The position numbers and the translations under genes are program-made. The notes beneath the pieces were generated by a model that worked only from the letters and a program-made list of their open reading frames with translations, made no database searches and had not been told where the DNA came from. Source: Ruminococcaceae bacterium UBA6413 (GTDB lineage Bacteria; Bacillota; Clostridia; Oscillospirales; Ruminococcaceae). Taken from it: a DNA stretch of 39,055 nucleotides. Shown piece by piece: positions 1-6,366 of the stretch; the first letter of the stretch is position 1, and each line of letters begins with the position of its first letter. The stretch lies in the NCBI GenBank assembly GCA_002437415.1, contig DJPL01000044.1, positions 1-39,055 on the forward strand. Reading direction: 5' to 3'.

Positions 1-1386
1 CGCCTGCGTAAAGACGGTCGGTGGGAAGGAAGAATTGTTGTCGGGTACAATGAGAAAAGCCTGCCTATTACAAAATGCGTAACGGCGAAAACAAAAACAG
101 AATGTTCCACTAAGCTCGAAGCGCTGAAAGAACAGTACGGACGCTCTTCCGATAAAATTAAACCGGATATGCCGTTCGGGGATTGGATCGACTTCTGGTA
201 TCAGACCTACTGCCGACACACACTCCGTATTACCACAAGAACCGACTATGAAAACCGCATTTACAATCATATCATTCCCGAAATCGGAAAAATTCCGCTG
301 AACAGGCTGTCACAGTCGGATTTACAGCAATTCTACGCAAAGGAAAAGACAGACGGAAGAAAACTGCACGCAAAAACCTACGGAAAGGGACTTTCGGACA
401 GAACGATAAGGGGGATACATGCCAACTGCCGCACTGCTTTACAGCGGGCGGTACAGGACGGTTTGATACGAACCAATCCCGCCGTCGGCTGTAAGCTGCC
501 GCCGAAAAAAGCACGGGAGATGCAGGTGCTCACGCAAAATGAAATTATCCGATTTCTGCATCAGGCAAAGGAAGAAGGTTGCTATGAGCTCTTCTTGCTG
601 GAGCTCGGCACGGGGATGCGGCGCGGTGAGATATTGGCACTCAAATGGAGTGACCTGAACTTCAAAACAGGAGAGCTGCATATCGAACGGCAGGTATATA
701 TCATCAAGGCAGAGGTGATTATATCGGCGCCGAAAACAAAAGCCTCAATACGCACTGTTATTCTGCCGCCGTCACTCCTCAAAACTCTCGCAGTGTATAA
801 AGAAACGGTGGATTCGGAATGGATGTTCCCGTCACCGACGGATAACGGCAGACCGATAAATCCGTCATCGGTTAGAAAACGGTTACAACTGATCTTGGAA
901 CGGGCGGGCTGTAAAAAGGTGCGTTTTCACGATCTGCGTCACACCTTTGCGACCATGGCGCTGGAGCACGGTATGGATGTGAAAACTCTTTCGGCAACTA
1001 TAGGCCATGTGTCATCAGCAACCACGCTGGATATTTACAGCCATATCACCGATACTATGCAAAGGCAGGCGGCGGTGCATATAGACCGCAAAATCGGCGG
1101 TACAGACGCCCAAATGCCGACGGCTCAGCCGTCGGCAAGGAAAGATACCGCCCCGGTCGAATTCACGCCGTACAAGCCGAAAATACGCAAACCGGGGACG
1201 GGCTGTGTCACCATGATAAACGACCACCTGTATGAGGGACGGTACACTCCGACCAACGCCTACGGCAAGCGGGAAAGCCACAATATCTACGCAAAAACAA
1301 GAGAAGAATGTGAAGAAAAACTTGCGGAAATGATTACAGAGGTCAAGGCGCAAATCAAGGCGGAAAAAGAAAAAATGACAGGGTGA
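1..1386 (+). CDS. Tyrosine recombinase (integrase), 5' end cut by window edge
   Basis: The reading frame is open from base 1, so the start lies outside the window; 461 residues are visible. It is a phage/ICE-type tyrosine integrase. Visible residues 1-47 form an AP2-like arm-binding domain (W-E-G-R), then a SAM-like core-binding domain (about 57-165), then the catalytic domain with GMRRGE (first Arg), HDLRHTF (His and Arg), GHVSSATT (His) and the nucleophile in DIYSH. After the catalytic domain comes an unusual extra segment (about 385-450) with Y-E-G-R and AKTREECEEKLAEM, which resembles the N-terminal arm-binding domain. It probably belongs to a mobile element extending left of the window. 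Its normal-looking catalytic residues suggest an active enzyme. The family call is secure; the element type is not visible. Confidence 0.93.
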   Translation, partial: RLRKDGRWEGRIVVGYNEKSLPITKCVTAKTKTECSTKLEALKEQYGRSSDKIKPDMPFGDWIDFWYQTYCRHTLRITTRTDYENRIYNHIIPEIGKIPLNRLSQSDLQQFYAKEKTDGRKLHAKTYGKGLSDRTIRGIHANCRTALQRAVQDGLIRTNPAVGCKLPPKKAREMQVLTQNEIIRFLHQAKEEGCYELFLLELGTGMRRGEILALKWSDLNFKTGELHIERQVYIIKAEVIISAPKTKASIRTVILPPSLLKTLAVYKETVDSEWMFPSPTDNGRPINPSSVRKRLQLILERAGCKKVRFHDLRHTFATMALEHGMDVKTLSATIGHVSSATTLDIYSHITDTMQRQAAVHIDRKIGGTDAQMPTAQPSARKDTAPVEFTPYKPKIRKPGTGCVTMINDHLYEGRYTPTNAYGKRESHNIYAKTREECEEKLAEMITEVKAQIKAEKEKMTG

Positions 1387-1440
1387 CCGAAAAAGTCACT
1401 CTGTCAAAAATTGAGGCGCAGTAGACAAAGAATACAGTCG

Positions 1441-2094
1441 CTAATTAAAATATTGATTATAAATTTGATTGACAGCTTCAACATAAACAATAAATGACGG
1501 ATGATCTTTCTCTAACGGATGAGATAAATATAGATTTTTAAGATAAATATATCGCTCTCTTACATCAAGCCATAAATCATTGATTTTGATTTGTTTTACC
1601 TTTTGCGCTATGTTGTGAGAGCTTGGAACCTCATTCCAAACATACTGGTCATTACCGTATTCCCAGACATTTTTATTATGAATCAACCTGCACAGTGTTC
1701 CATCAGAATTTTTGGCGACAATTGCAACATCAAAACTAAATTCAACTGCAGGTTCATCTTTGAAATGTAACAGAGCTGTCAAGCATGAAGTTGAATCTTG
1801 TGATTCGGAAAAGCAAGTCAATCCTTCGGCTTTATCAAGCAAAATACGAACGGTATTTTTTAAATGACGCAGATCATTCCAATATTCGTCAGGAGCTTTA
1901 ATTATTTCAAGGTTGTAGTCAAGGTCAAACGGTCCATTGCCGTTTCGTGTAACCATATTTCTTGCTCCACTGCCAACAAGAGTAAATTGGGCGTTAATGC
2001 ATTTTTCTTTAAGTAAGGCACATGTCTTTTTTAAGACATGTGAACAGTCAGAGCGATACCTTTTGCATTTTGACTCATCGACAATTCTGTACAT
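1441..2094 (-). CDS. Nucleotidyltransferase-fold protein
   Basis: A 217-residue protein. The chosen ATG at 2094 is 8 bases downstream of an AAAAGGAG ribosome site; an in-frame start 33 bases further upstream has no such site. Residues near 35-60 read GSGARNM followed about 12 residues later by DLDYNL, the layout of the nucleotidyltransferase fold (G-S-x-A-R-N and D-x-D metal-binding acids). A third acidic strand may be FSFDVAIVAK further on. Enzymes of this fold transfer nucleotides to antibiotics, tRNA or proteins; the substrate here cannot be told. It faces the integrase gene tail-to-tail across 54 bases and is likely cargo of the left-hand element. It could equally be a toxin- or antiphage-type nucleotidyltransferase. 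Confidence 0.6.
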   Translation of the reverse strand: MYRIVDESKCKRYRSDCSHVLKKTCALLKEKCINAQFTLVGSGARNMVTRNGNGPFDLDYNLEIIKAPDEYWNDLRHLKNTVRILLDKAEGLTCFSESQDSTSCLTALLHFKDEPAVEFSFDVAIVAKNSDGTLCRLIHNKNVWEYGNDQYVWNEVPSSHNIAQKVKQIKINDLWLDVRERYIYLKNLYLSHPLEKDHPSFIVYVEAVNQIYNQYFN

Positions 2095-2238
2095 TTTATA
2101 TTTCTCCTTTTCGCCCATGCCACCCATTCAACACTTTAGTGATAAATCGTTAAATTATATCAGAAAATTTTTATTTGTCAATACTCATTCTGAAAAAATA
2201 AGCGATTGCAGTAAAAAATACTGAAATCGCTTAAAAAT

Positions 2239-2314
2239 TGGTCGGAGTGGCGAGGCTCAAACTCGCGGCCTCCGCATCCCAAATGCGGCGCGCTATCAAC
2301 TGCGCTACACCCCG
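2239..2314 (-). tRNA. tRNA-Pro(UGG), divergent D- and T-loops
   Basis: The complement folds as a full cloverleaf: acceptor CGGGGTG/CACTCCG, D-stem GCGC, anticodon arm CCGCA-TTTGGGA-TGCGG (anticodon TGG), T-stem GCGAG/CTCGC, discriminator A and an encoded CCA. Two nearly invariant positions differ: the D-loop reads AGTTGATA, with A where G19 is expected, and the T-loop reads TTTGAGC, with T where C56 is expected. These two positions pair with each other in tRNA, so the change may be compensatory. It lies about 150 bp downstream of a truncated tRNA-Pro half and its promoter. Confidence 0.85.
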
Positions 2315-2328
2315 ATAGTTATTAAATT

Positions 2329-2359
2329 GTGGTCATGTAAGTGGTCAAATCTGTGGTCA
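2329..2359 (+). repeat. Three GTGGTCA heptamers with 12-bp period
   Basis: GTGGTCA occurs exactly at 2329, 2341 and 2353, separated by TGTAA and AATCT, next to a tRNA-Pro gene. Evenly phased short direct repeats beside a tRNA are typical of arm-type binding sites for the N-terminal domain of tyrosine integrases. The binding role is inferred. Confidence 0.55.
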
Positions 2360-2462
2360 AACACATTTTTGACTGCTTTTTTCTTTTTCCGAACCGCCCG
2401 AAATTCACACGGTTGAAGGGCTTTCGGCGGTTGGCACCGATAAACGTCAGAAATGCCGTCTA

Positions 2463-2503
2463 TGCTCCCAAAGCAGGCGCGCTACCACCTGCGCTACACC
2501 TCG
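2463..2503 (-). pseudogene. 5' half of tRNA-Pro (truncated remnant)
   Basis: The complement from 2503 reads as a standard tRNA-Pro from the acceptor strand CGAGGTG through the D-arm (GCGC AGGTGGTA GCGC) and anticodon loop TTTGGGA to GCA of the anticodon stem. It then departs completely from tRNA sequence. The breakpoint next to the anticodon loop is a common crossover position for tyrosine integrases. It still sits directly behind a consensus promoter. Confidence 0.8.
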
Positions 2504-2532
2504 AAATACAATATGCTAAATTCAGCTTTAAT

Positions 2533-2561
2533 ATTATAGCACATTAGATTTGAGTTGTCAA
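2533..2561 (-). promoter_or_regulatory. Consensus sigma-A promoter for the tRNA-Pro locus
   Basis: On the complement, TTGACA (2561-2556), a 17-base spacer and TATAAT (2538-2533). Transcription would cross the half tRNA and then the complete tRNA-Pro. Confidence 0.85.
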
Positions 2562-2681
2562 CTGATATTTGACGCTTCGGATAATTAACTATTGTGCCGT
2601 AAATTCCACGCGTAAAAATATCGAACTCAATTTTGAAATTCACATTTGTTAAATGAATAACAGGCTTTTTGAAAAAAGCTA

Positions 2682-2710
2682 TTGACATCGGCAACGAAAT
2701 ATGATAAAAT
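2682..2710 (+). promoter_or_regulatory. Sigma-A promoter for tRNA-Ser
   Basis: TTGACA at 2682-2687, 17-base spacer, TAAAAT at 2705-2710, placing the start of transcription a few bases before the tRNA. Confidence 0.8.
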
Positions 2711-2721
2711 ATTTAAGTCGT

Positions 2722-2813
2722 GGAAAGATGGCTGAGCTGGTCTAAGGCGCACGATTGGAAATCGTGTAACGGTTAATACCCGTTCGAGGGTTCGAATCCC
2801 TCTCTTTCCGCCA
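2722..2813 (+). tRNA. tRNA-Ser(GGA)
   Basis: Acceptor stem GGAAAGA/TCTTTCC, anticodon loop TTGGAAA (anticodon GGA), a long variable arm, T-loop TTCGAAT, discriminator G and encoded CCA. The long variable arm fits a class II serine tRNA. Confidence 0.95.
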
Positions 2814-2814
2814 C

Positions 2815-2845
2815 ACGACGCTGAGCATTTTCAGCGTCGTTTTTA
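2815..2845 (+). terminator. Intrinsic terminator after tRNA-Ser
   Basis: Perfect 10-bp stem ACGACGCTGA/TCAGCGTCGT with a 6-base loop, followed by five T. Confidence 0.85.
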
Positions 2846-2848
2846 TAT

Positions 2849-2931
<83 letters not shown>

Positions 2932-2939
2932 ACATTTCG

Positions 2940-2982
2940 GCTCAACAAACGGCTTTATTATGCGGTTTGTTGAGCTTTTTTT
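2940..2982 (+). terminator. Intrinsic terminator after tRNA-Leu
   Basis: 11-bp stem GCTCAACAAAC/GTTTGTTGAGC with a 14-base loop, followed by a run of eight T. The stretch 2983-3116 beyond it holds nothing I can recognise. Confidence 0.85.
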
Positions 2983-3116
2983 TGCGATTTGTCTGTTTTG
3001 GCGACTGTTTGGGGATTACTGATACAAATTTTTTAGACCCTTGGTTTCCCCAACATTTATTATAGAACCTTCATATATTAAGACGATGCTTTTTTGAAAA
3101 TGTCACACTTTGCTGT

Positions 3117-3149
3117 AAAAAAAAGCCGCCCGCACGGACGGCTTTTTTA
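3117..3149 (-). terminator. Terminator of the znu operon (bidirectional form)
   Basis: AAGCCG..CGGACGGCTT stem flanked by A-run and T-run, so it can work on both strands. It lies about 85 bp beyond the znuB stop, with no gene between. Confidence 0.75.
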
Positions 3150-3232
3150 TAAGCGTTTTAAGATTAGATTTGCTGTAATAAGTTTAGTTCCGTCAGAACG
3201 GTGAATTTGCGGCGGCTCACAACAGCTCATTA

Positions 3233-4048
3233 CTATTGGGTCTCTTTGCGGAGGAAGAAGCCGAGGAGAGAGAAGAGGAGGAACATTCCGAGGTTTGCGA
3301 CTACTACACTTGCACCTGCGGGGAAGTTGTCGGCATAGTAGGTTATTGCAATACCGACAATATAGCTGACACATGAGATGACCGCAGAGCAAATCGTTAC
3401 ACCGCGGAAGCTTCTGAATACACGCATTGAAGTGAGCGCAGGGAAGATTATAAGGCTTGATATCAGGAGCGCACCCATAATTCGCATTCCAACCACAATA
3501 GTAAGGGCGGTCAGGAGCGCTATTATCGTATTGTATACACCCGACTTTACGCCTGTTGCCTTGGAGAAATTCTCGTCAAACGTTACTGCAAAGATCTTGT
3601 TATAAAATAACACGAACATTACAAGGACTATCACAGAGCAGATTATGCTGAGGGCAAGGTCGTCATTGCTTATCGCCATGATACTGCCGAACATATAGCT
3701 GTTCATATCGGTCGCGCTGTTTGTCTGTGATACGACAATTGCACCTATCGCAAGCGCACTGCTCGAAAGGAGCGCTATTGCGGCATCGCCTTTTATTTTA
3801 CCGTTGGAGCTTATCCTGAGCAGGATAAACGCGGCTACAATAACCACGGGAATAGATACCTGTAACGGTGCTAAGTTCAGCGCGGAAGCGATCGCGAGCG
3901 CACCGAAACCGACATGGGACAGTCCGTCACCTATCATTGAAAAGCGCTTTAGTACAAGGCTTACGCCGAGAAGCGCGGCGCAGAGTGATACAAGAAGTCC
4001 GACTACAAGAGCACGGAGCAGAAATCCATACTGAAAAATCTCTAGCAT
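3233..4048 (-). CDS. znuB: Zinc/manganese ABC transporter permease (ABC-3 family)
   Basis: A 271-residue membrane protein with about seven or eight hydrophobic segments; residues near 38-60 carry the family signature around GDGLSHVGFGALAIA. ABC-3 permeases form the membrane channel of ZnuABC-type metal importers. It is the last gene of a four-gene operon: the ATG is one base after the znuC stop and its ribosome site GAGGTAGG lies inside the end of znuC, so the two are translationally coupled. Zinc rather than manganese is inferred from the linked CxxC Fur-family regulator and His-rich binding protein. Length is normal for the family. Confidence 0.93.
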   Translation of the reverse strand: MLEIFQYGFLLRALVVGLLVSLCAALLGVSLVLKRFSMIGDGLSHVGFGALAIASALNLAPLQVSIPVVIVAAFILLRISSNGKIKGDAAIALLSSSALAIGAIVVSQTNSATDMNSYMFGSIMAISNDDLALSIICSVIVLVMFVLFYNKIFAVTFDENFSKATGVKSGVYNTIIALLTALTIVVGMRIMGALLISSLIIFPALTSMRVFRSFRGVTICSAVISCVSYIVGIAITYYADNFPAGASVVVANLGMFLLFSLLGFFLRKETQ

Positions 4049-4049
4049 T

Positions 4050-4799
4050 TTAACCTACCTCCTTTGAGCCTGTGTGGTGGTCGCAGGTGCAGTGACAGTC
4101 ACAAGTGCTCATCGCATGGAATATATCGGTACTGCGGTACTCGGCGGTAGTGCCGAAGAAATACGCACCGCTCTCCATATGAAGTATCTTTGTGCCATAT
4201 CTGAGCGCACCCTGCAAATCGTGGGAAACCATAATTATTGTTACGCCTTTCTCGCGGTTTAGCTTGCTTATTATCTCGTACATTTCGGCGGTAACCATCG
4301 GATCAAGTCCGGAAACGGGTTCATCGAGAAGCAACAGTTTCCTTGTTGCACAAAGTGCGCGGGCAAGAAGAACTCGCTGCTGCTGTCCGCCGGAAAGATT
4401 GCGGTAACTGCGGTGCGCTATGTGGGTTATGCCAAGTAGCTCTATGTTATCATCACACAGCTTTTTGTCGGCCTTTGAATAAAACGGCGAAAGTCCTTTT
4501 CTGCCAAGACAGCCCGAAAGAACGACCTCGCGGACGGTAGCGGGAAAGTCTTTTTGCGCGGCGGTCTGCTGAGGGAGATATCCGATCTCGGTCTGCTTTA
4601 AACCGTCGCCGAAGATTATTTCGCCCGAAAGCGGAGAACGCAGTCCGAGAAGCGTTTTCATAAGTGTGGATTTACCGCTTCCGTTTTCGCCGACTATGCA
4701 GAGATAATCGCCTGCGGAAACATTAAAGCTGAGGTCTTTTACAACAGGCATTCCCTCATAGCCTGCGGTAAGATTTTTGCATTCAATTAAATATGACAT
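4050..4799 (-). CDS. znuC: Zinc ABC transporter ATP-binding protein
   Basis: A 249-residue ABC ATPase. Walker A GENGSGKST is at residues 37-45, the signature LSGGQQQR at 135-142, Walker B LLLLDEP at 155-161, and the switch histidine in MVSHDL near 196. It powers ZnuB-mediated uptake of zinc captured by ZnuA. Unusually it ends in a Cys/His-rich tail, CDCHCTCDHH at about 233-242, absent from typical ZnuC proteins; this could bind zinc at the membrane face and sense or buffer it. It sits 14 bp after znuA and one base before znuB. Confidence 0.93.
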   Translation of the reverse strand: MSYLIECKNLTAGYEGMPVVKDLSFNVSAGDYLCIVGENGSGKSTLMKTLLGLRSPLSGEIIFGDGLKQTEIGYLPQQTAAQKDFPATVREVVLSGCLGRKGLSPFYSKADKKLCDDNIELLGITHIAHRSYRNLSGGQQQRVLLARALCATRKLLLLDEPVSGLDPMVTAEMYEIISKLNREKGVTIIMVSHDLQGALRYGTKILHMESGAYFFGTTAEYRSTDIFHAMSTCDCHCTCDHHTGSKEVG

Positions 4800-4813
4800 A
4801 GTAACATCTCCTA

Positions 4814-5779
4814 TCAGCCGTTAAGGGCAACTTTCAGATTTTCAAGATTTTGTTTCATAAGGTCAATATAACTTACGTTGTTTTCGATATCCTGCTTTGA
4901 AACGTTATGGCAGGAGTGAAGCATAAGCTTTGTCGCTCCTGTTTCGTCGCACAGGGTATCCGCTATTTTTGTACTGCTGAACTCAAGATAGTAGACAACG
5001 GGAATGTTGTTTTCCTTTATCTTTTTTGTGAGCTTTATCATGGTTGAAACACTTGGCTCGGACTCATCGGAGCAGGAGCTGAATGCGGCATGGCAGTCAA
5101 GTCCGTACTCGTGCGCAAGATATCTGAAAGGAAACTTGTCGGCAAGCACTATCGTTTTATTTTTTGCGTTGTCAACAGCCGTTTTGTATTCATCGTCAAG
5201 TTCTGCAAGCTGTTTATCATATGCGTCCTTGTTTTCGGTGTATGCCTGACTGTTTTCCGGGTCGACCGCGCATATAGCGTCATACACGGCGGAAAGCATA
5301 AGACGGGCGTTTTTCGGCGATGTCCAGATGTGCTCATCGGTTTCGTGCTCATGGTCGTGGTCATGGTCGTTGTGCTCGTCCTCGTGTTCGTCTTCATCCT
5401 CTTCCGAAAGGGTAGGAACACAGTCGATAAGCTTTACGATCTTGACCTTGCTCGTGTCGTTTGAAATGATAAGCTTGTCTGCCCACTGTTCGTTTTCACC
5501 GCCGATGTAAAGGAATATGTCGCAGTTCTGTATTGCGATTATCTCCTTGGCGGTAGGCTCATAGGTGTGAGCTTCACTGCCGGGCGGGAGAAGTATTTTG
5601 ATTTCGGCGTTGTCGCCTGCGATATGTTTTGCAAGATCATACGGCGGGAAAACAGTCGAGATTATTTTCAGCTTTGTGTCGTCGCTTTCAAAATAACCGC
5701 TTTCCGATGAGCAGGCGCAAAGGCTGAGCACCAGTGTCGATGCCGTGAATACGGCAAACAGTTTTTTAAATAATTTCAT
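4814..5779 (-). CDS. znuA: Zinc-binding lipoprotein of the Znu ABC importer
   Basis: A 321-residue extracellular metal-binding protein of the cluster A-I type. The start at 5779 follows a ribosome site AAAGGAAAAG and begins a lipoprotein signal (positive N-terminus, hydrophobic core, LCAC with the lipid Cys at 23); a longer in-frame reading into the upstream gene has no such signal. Metal ligands expected for the family are visible: His 71 in EAHTYEP, His 150 in EHIWTSP, and a later DCHAAF His with a downstream acidic residue. Residues about 126-150 form the acidic/His-rich loop (DHDHDHEHE) characteristic of zinc rather than manganese binders. It starts four bases after the zur stop. Confidence 0.94.
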   Translation of the reverse strand: MKLFKKLFAVFTASTLVLSLCACSSESGYFESDDTKLKIISTVFPPYDLAKHIAGDNAEIKILLPPGSEAHTYEPTAKEIIAIQNCDIFLYIGGENEQWADKLIISNDTSKVKIVKLIDCVPTLSEEDEDEHEDEHNDHDHDHEHETDEHIWTSPKNARLMLSAVYDAICAVDPENSQAYTENKDAYDKQLAELDDEYKTAVDNAKNKTIVLADKFPFRYLAHEYGLDCHAAFSSCSDESEPSVSTMIKLTKKIKENNIPVVYYLEFSSTKIADTLCDETGATKLMLHSCHNVSKQDIENNVSYIDLMKQNLENLKVALNG

Positions 5780-5783
5780 TGTA

Positions 5784-6197
5784 TCACTCTTTTCCTTTTG
5801 CGTCGTGCTGTTTTGCACATTCTCCGCAGATACCGTAAAATACCGTGCGTGAGCTGTCAATAGTAAAATCGTGCTCGGCGGAAATGTGTGCCGCTATGTC
5901 TTTCAGATGGTCACACTCAAGATGGATAAGCTTGCCGCATTTAAGGCATTTCAGGTGGAAATGGTCGTGACAATCTTCGCCGCCCGAATACTGATAGCAG
6001 GCGCTCTTGCCCTCGCTCAGGATATACTTTCTGACAAGGTGCTGTTCGCAGAGCTTTTCAAGATAGCGGTAGACGGTGGTTTTACCGACCTGCTCGTGTT
6101 TAAGAGCATCGGCTATGCTGTCGGCTGTGAGGTGGCTGTCGGCATTTTCTTTTATATATTCAAGTATCAGCTCGCGCTGACGGGTGTTGTATGACAT
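5784..6197 (-). CDS. zur: Fur-family zinc regulator (Zur-like)
   Basis: A 137-residue Fur-family repressor. The start at 6197 has the ribosome site GAGGAG eight bases upstream; the frame stays open further upstream but without such a site. The N-terminal winged helix contains KTTVYRYLEKL (about 39-49), the dimer domain has CHDHFHLKC and two CxxC pairs (84/87 and 124/127) that build the structural zinc site. It is the first gene of zur-znuA-znuC-znuB, so it most likely controls its own operon with zinc as corepressor. Assignment to Zur rather than Fur or PerR rests on the znu linkage. An inverted repeat at 6232-6248 is the likely operator. Confidence 0.88.
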   Translation of the reverse strand: MSYNTRQRELILEYIKENADSHLTADSIADALKHEQVGKTTVYRYLEKLCEQHLVRKYILSEGKSACYQYSGGEDCHDHFHLKCLKCGKLIHLECDHLKDIAAHISAEHDFTIDSSRTVFYGICGECAKQHDAKGKE

Positions 6198-6231
6198 TTT
6201 GATCACTCCTCGGAAATTTCTGAATATGAAA

Positions 6232-6248
6232 TTGAAATTCATTTTCAA
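6232..6248 (-). promoter_or_regulatory. Probable Zur operator
   Basis: Perfect inverted repeat TTGAAA-N5-TTTCAA in an A/T-rich stretch, located just downstream of the zur -10 box, where a bound Fur-family dimer would block transcription. Confidence 0.6.
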
Positions 6249-6258
6249 ATCCTTAGCT

Positions 6259-6287
6259 ATTATACTCTTCCGATTTGTGAAAGTCAA
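6259..6287 (-). promoter_or_regulatory. Sigma-A promoter of zur-znuACB
   Basis: On the complement, TTGACT (6287-6282), 17-base spacer, TATAAT (6264-6259). The start of transcription would be near 6252, abutting the inverted repeat. Confidence 0.85.
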
Positions 6288-6306
6288 GAGGTAGCGGCAA
6301 ATATTC

Positions 6307-6335
6307 TTGAAATTCGATGTGAAATGTGATAAAAT
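6307..6335 (+). promoter_or_regulatory. Sigma-A promoter for the 724-residue protein gene
   Basis: TTGAAA at 6307-6312, 17-base spacer, TAAAAT at 6330-6335; divergent from the zur promoter with about 20 bp between the two -35 boxes. Confidence 0.75.
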
Positions 6336-6366
6336 CAGAGTATACAGTCGAATGCGAGGTATTGAT

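Noticed and set aside
5149..5421. Thr/Met-rich overlapping frame opposite the His-rich loop of znuA
   Set aside because: A codon shadow of the His/Asp repeat in znuA with no ribosome site.
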